8,627 bases of DNA from CAIUMH01 sp037142475 (GTDB lineage Bacteria; Actinomycetota; Acidimicrobiia; Acidimicrobiales; RAAP-2). Below, one piece after another: positions 7,701-8,627 of the stretch (the stretch's first letter is position 1; each line of letters begins with the position of its first letter). The stretch covers positions 1 through 8,627 of the forward strand of contig JBAXAR010000085.1 of NCBI GenBank assembly GCA_037142475.1, written 5' to 3'. The translations under genes were made by a program, and so were the position numbers. The notes beneath the pieces were generated by a model. That model was not told the DNA's origin, ran no database searches, and worked only from the letters and a program-made list of their open reading frames with translations.

Positions 7701-7952
7701 AGCTGGATCAGCGACACCGGTCCTCGTGGCTGGTGGCCCCAGGGTCACCTCTGCTCCGAAGACGACCGGCAAACCCATGACTCGCGCTGCTTCAGCGAAA
7801 CGAACCACCCCATAGAGACCTGCGTGATCGGTCAGTGCCAGTGCAGCTAATCCGAGTCGGACTGCCTCCGCCACCAACTCTTCGGGGTCAGAGGCGCCGT
7901 CGAGGAAGCTAAACCCTGAGTGGCAGTGGAGTTCCGCATACCTTCCGCTCAT
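4779..7952 (-). CDS. dnaE2: error-prone DNA polymerase III alpha subunit DnaE2, 1057 aa
   Basis: This is the C-family polymerase of the ImuA/ImuB/DnaE2 mutasome, which performs mutagenic translesion synthesis after DNA damage. The N-terminal PHP domain has YAELHCHSGFSFLDG (5-19), ALTDHAGLYG (39-48) and TNNVHYA (205-211). The palm carries PDIDVDIE with D401 and D403 and the third acidic residue D561 in KFDLLGL. GRGSAANSAVC (361-371) and the fingers motif FGFPESHS (751-758) are intact. A helix-hairpin-helix region (about 835-885) and an OB fold (about 965-1045, VAVAGVVTHRQH..) follow. Replicative DnaE1 is longer and carries a tau-binding C-terminus, absent here, so the short length supports DnaE2. 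A Ser/Gly-rich stretch lies at 472-495. The ATG overlaps the imuB stop by one base (TGATG), implying coupled translation. LexA control would act upstream, outside the window. Confidence 0.97.
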   Translation of the reverse strand: MSGRYAELHCHSGFSFLDGASDPEELVAEAVRLGLAALALTDHAGLYGVVRFAEAARVMGLPVVFGAEVTLGPPATRTGVADPAGDHVVILARSPEGYARLSRTLAEAHLKGGTKGSPSLDLEDLGRAHGGEWWVLSGCRKGPLSRALHDEGPRAARRRLDEMIEVLGHDTVAVEIWDHGTPLDTARNDALALLAAATDLALVATNNVHYATTASFPLATALAATRARASLDEIEGWLPGSPAACLRSPAEQAHRMRRWPGAVEQAGAIGLDAAFDLRLVAPRLPDFPCPDGLDEQDYLRILVEKGAEARYGPRGHERVPGAWAQIDHELTVIGTLGFAGYFLTVHDITEFCRRSNIYCQGRGSAANSAVCFSLGITNADAVRLGLLFERFLSTARDGPPDIDVDIESARREEVIQYVYRRYGRHHAAQVANVITYRPRSAIRDMGKALGFSPSDVERWSGKVDRSWLGAIEQSSSDPAISPGVSEGGVSGESDGLPEAVADLAGQVLHRPRHLGIHSAGMVLCDRPVIEVCPVEWGRMPGRSVLQWDKDDCAAIGLVKFDLLGLGMLEALHRMVDLVATHEATVVDFGEIPQDDRVYDMLCAADTVGVFQVESRAQMGTLPRVEPRCFYDLVIEVGLIRPGPIQGQAVNPYIRRRRGEEPVTYLHPLLEPILRRTLGVPLFQEQLMEMAVAIAGFSASEADELRQAMAAKRSEIRMERLRERLYVGMGTRGIVGDDADSIYRALAAFANFGFPESHSVSFAHLVYCSAWMKLHHPAAFYAGLLNAQPMGFWSPQSLLADAQRHGVVVHRPDVQVSKVETTLEGPRGGLGLRLGISHVRGLSAKSAHRVAEGAPWSSQEDLVRRADLTRSQLEALAASGALCSMGSTTRSLLWSAGAAAQATRDRLPGVVTGIHAPELDEPSAIEAVADDIWSMGLTPDATVMSLARSDLTHRGVLCAADLTACRASKVAVAGVVTHRQHPETAKGVVFVNLEDETGHINIVFSRGAWVRWRDVAHHSPGLVIWGRLERAQGVINVIAERVEELVLVGVTSSSRDYK

Positions 7953-8518
7953 CAGTCATACCGCCCAAGAAGCCACCATTGGCCCTGCTCCGCTGCGAGG
8001 AGGAGTCCCGCCCCTGATGCGGTCAGCACTTGGATCCGAACCCGCCATCGGCGGCGATCCCACCACCTTGTCGCCAGGGGCCACGGGCCCGCCCATGCGA
8101 TGACCTTCTCACTCGGCTGCGATCGATGCAGACTGCAACGAACCGGAGCAGTGCTGAGCAGGCCACGCCCGCTCACTTCAACCTGCACTCCGTCGGCCCC
8201 GGTGAGCTCCACCGTCGATGGATTCGACACGACGATCGCTGGCGAGGGTGCCGGAAGATGACCAGGCCATGGAGCGTCATGGTGGTTACCACCAGAGTCA
8301 AGGTCACCGCTGCTCCCGAATGGCACCATGGTGGCGCGCTCCGCTGGGTCATGACCGGTGAGAAAGCGGGCAACCTGCACCCCCGCTGGACCGAGGCGGC
8401 CCTGCAGCCGAATCGCCACCCGGGCAGCACGTTCATCGACCATCGATGCCCCACCGAAGAAGGTCGGTTGTGGGGGCGGGGGTGGGGGCTCAGTCAGGCT
8501 TCGGAGCCTGGCGACGAT
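7952..8518 (-). CDS. imuB: ImuB, C-terminal part only (5' end lost at a junction)
   Basis: ImuB is a catalytically inactive Y-family polymerase homologue that bridges DnaE2 to the sliding clamp. Only about the last 188 residues are here. FFGGASMVDERAARVAIRLQ and GRLGP, then PWPGHLPAPSPA, VSGRGLLS, WAGPWPLATRWWD and QWWLLGRYD at the end are the typical C-terminal region. The Y-family polymerase domain and clamp-binding region are absent. The reading frame stays open to the window edge, but upstream of about 8518 the translation (Pro/Ser/Arg-rich) no longer looks like ImuB, while the opposite strand encodes a transporter. An ATG at 8441-8443 lies in the middle of conserved sequence and is not a credible start. 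Six consecutive prolines are encoded by the G5 tracts at 8472-8488. The stop overlaps the dnaE2 start. Confidence 0.85.
   Translation of the reverse strand: MVARLRSLTEPPPPPPQPTFFGGASMVDERAARVAIRLQGRLGPAGVQVARFLTGHDPAERATMVPFGSSGDLDSGGNHHDAPWPGHLPAPSPAIVVSNPSTVELTGADGVQVEVSGRGLLSTAPVRCSLHRSQPSEKVIAWAGPWPLATRWWDRRRWRVRIQVLTASGAGLLLAAEQGQWWLLGRYD
8472..8510. repeat. G5 triplet tract and adjacent 6-bp hairpin beside the junction
   Basis: Three G5 runs (8472-8476, 8478-8482, 8484-8488) are separated by single bases C and T. Next to them, CAGGCT (8495-8500) and AGCCTG (8505-8510) form a perfect stem around TCGG. Both lie within the ImuB-coding part as read on the minus strand. They sit directly beside the point where ImuB gives way to transporter sequence. 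Confidence 0.6.
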
Positions 8519-8627
8519 GCTCGGAACGCTCGGCGGCGGCTTTCTCGCCGATGCGCTGGGGCGGCGCGATGTGCGCTGGTATGGCTGGGCACCGGCGATG
8601 ATGTTGACGCTGGCGTTGCCCTTGTAT
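8517..8627 (+). CDS. internal fragment of an MFS transporter, truncated at both ends
   Basis: Frame 3 of the plus strand reads MLGTLGGGFLADALGRRDVR and then WYGWAPAMMLTLALPLY, open to the last base. GGGFLADALGRRD is a clear form of the major facilitator superfamily cytoplasmic-loop motif (GxxADxxGRR), and the following segment from W to LALPLY looks like the next transmembrane helix. MFS proteins are 12-14-helix transporters of the inner membrane; the substrate cannot be told from 37 residues. The ATG at 8517 is probably internal: the helix before the motif should be longer, but upstream the frame runs into G-rich ImuB antisense sequence. The 5' part is therefore missing at the junction and the 3' part lies outside the window. 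Confidence 0.6.
   Translation, partial: MLGTLGGGFLADALGRRDVRWYGWAPAMMLTLALPLY

Noticed and set aside
7952..8443. A stand-alone small protein starting at the ATG at 8443
   Set aside because: The residues upstream of this Met (PQPTFFGGAS) continue ImuB-like sequence, so the Met is internal to ImuB.
1..8627. LexA/SOS box for the imuB-dnaE2 genes
   Set aside because: No GAAC-N4-GTTC palindrome was found. The imuB promoter would lie beyond the junction or in missing sequence.
1..8627. CRISPR arrays, tRNA/rRNA genes, transposases, toxin-antitoxin or phage genes
   Set aside because: None of the coding regions match these, and no regularly spaced direct repeats or cloverleaf-like sequences were seen.

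Overview
The window is GC-rich and densely coding, and it looks like an actinobacterium. A fair guess is an acidimicrobiia-like or mycobacteria-related lineage. This rests on an imuB-dnaE2 mutagenesis pair, a short-chain dehydrogenase whose ends resemble mycobacterial FabG5 proteins as I remember them, and DapB-like and SnoaL-like families common in actinobacterial catabolic clusters. No 16S or other phylogenetic marker is present, so the taxonomy is inference.

Layout. Bases 1-141 (+) hold the 3' end of a protein that is probably an FAD-dependent oxidoreductase. A SnoaL/NTF2-like protein (161-598, +) follows 19 bp later. It converges across a hairpin-rich gap on a multi-pass membrane protein (684-1373, -) with a channel-like C-terminus. 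A 415-bp intergenic region (1374-1788) separates that gene from a divergent two-gene operon: an SDR-family oxidoreductase (1789-2577, +) and a DapB/amine-dehydrogenase-like reductase (2638-3702, +). A perfect 15-bp palindrome of TetR-operator size overlaps the predicted promoter of the pair. The operon ends at a strong hairpin (3725-3750), which it shares with a convergent minus-strand gene.

From 3760 to about 8518 all genes are on the minus strand. In transcription order they are the 3' part of imuB, dnaE2 (7952-4779, complete, error-prone DNA polymerase III alpha) and a secreted cysteine-free protein (4734-3760). imuB and dnaE2 overlap by one base (TGATG) and are surely co-translated. Their products act together in SOS-induced translesion synthesis.

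The most unusual place is the right edge. Recognisable ImuB sequence stops near 8500-8518. From about 8517 to 8627 the plus strand reads as an internal piece of an MFS transporter, including its GGFLADxLGRRD loop motif. Both genes lose their 5' parts at the same point, next to a tract of three G5 runs and a hairpin. This is either a real rearrangement that removed the ImuB polymerase domain or a chimeric assembly join near a contig end. I saw no convincing new defence or mobile system, no CRISPR array, no tRNA or rRNA and no insertion sequence.
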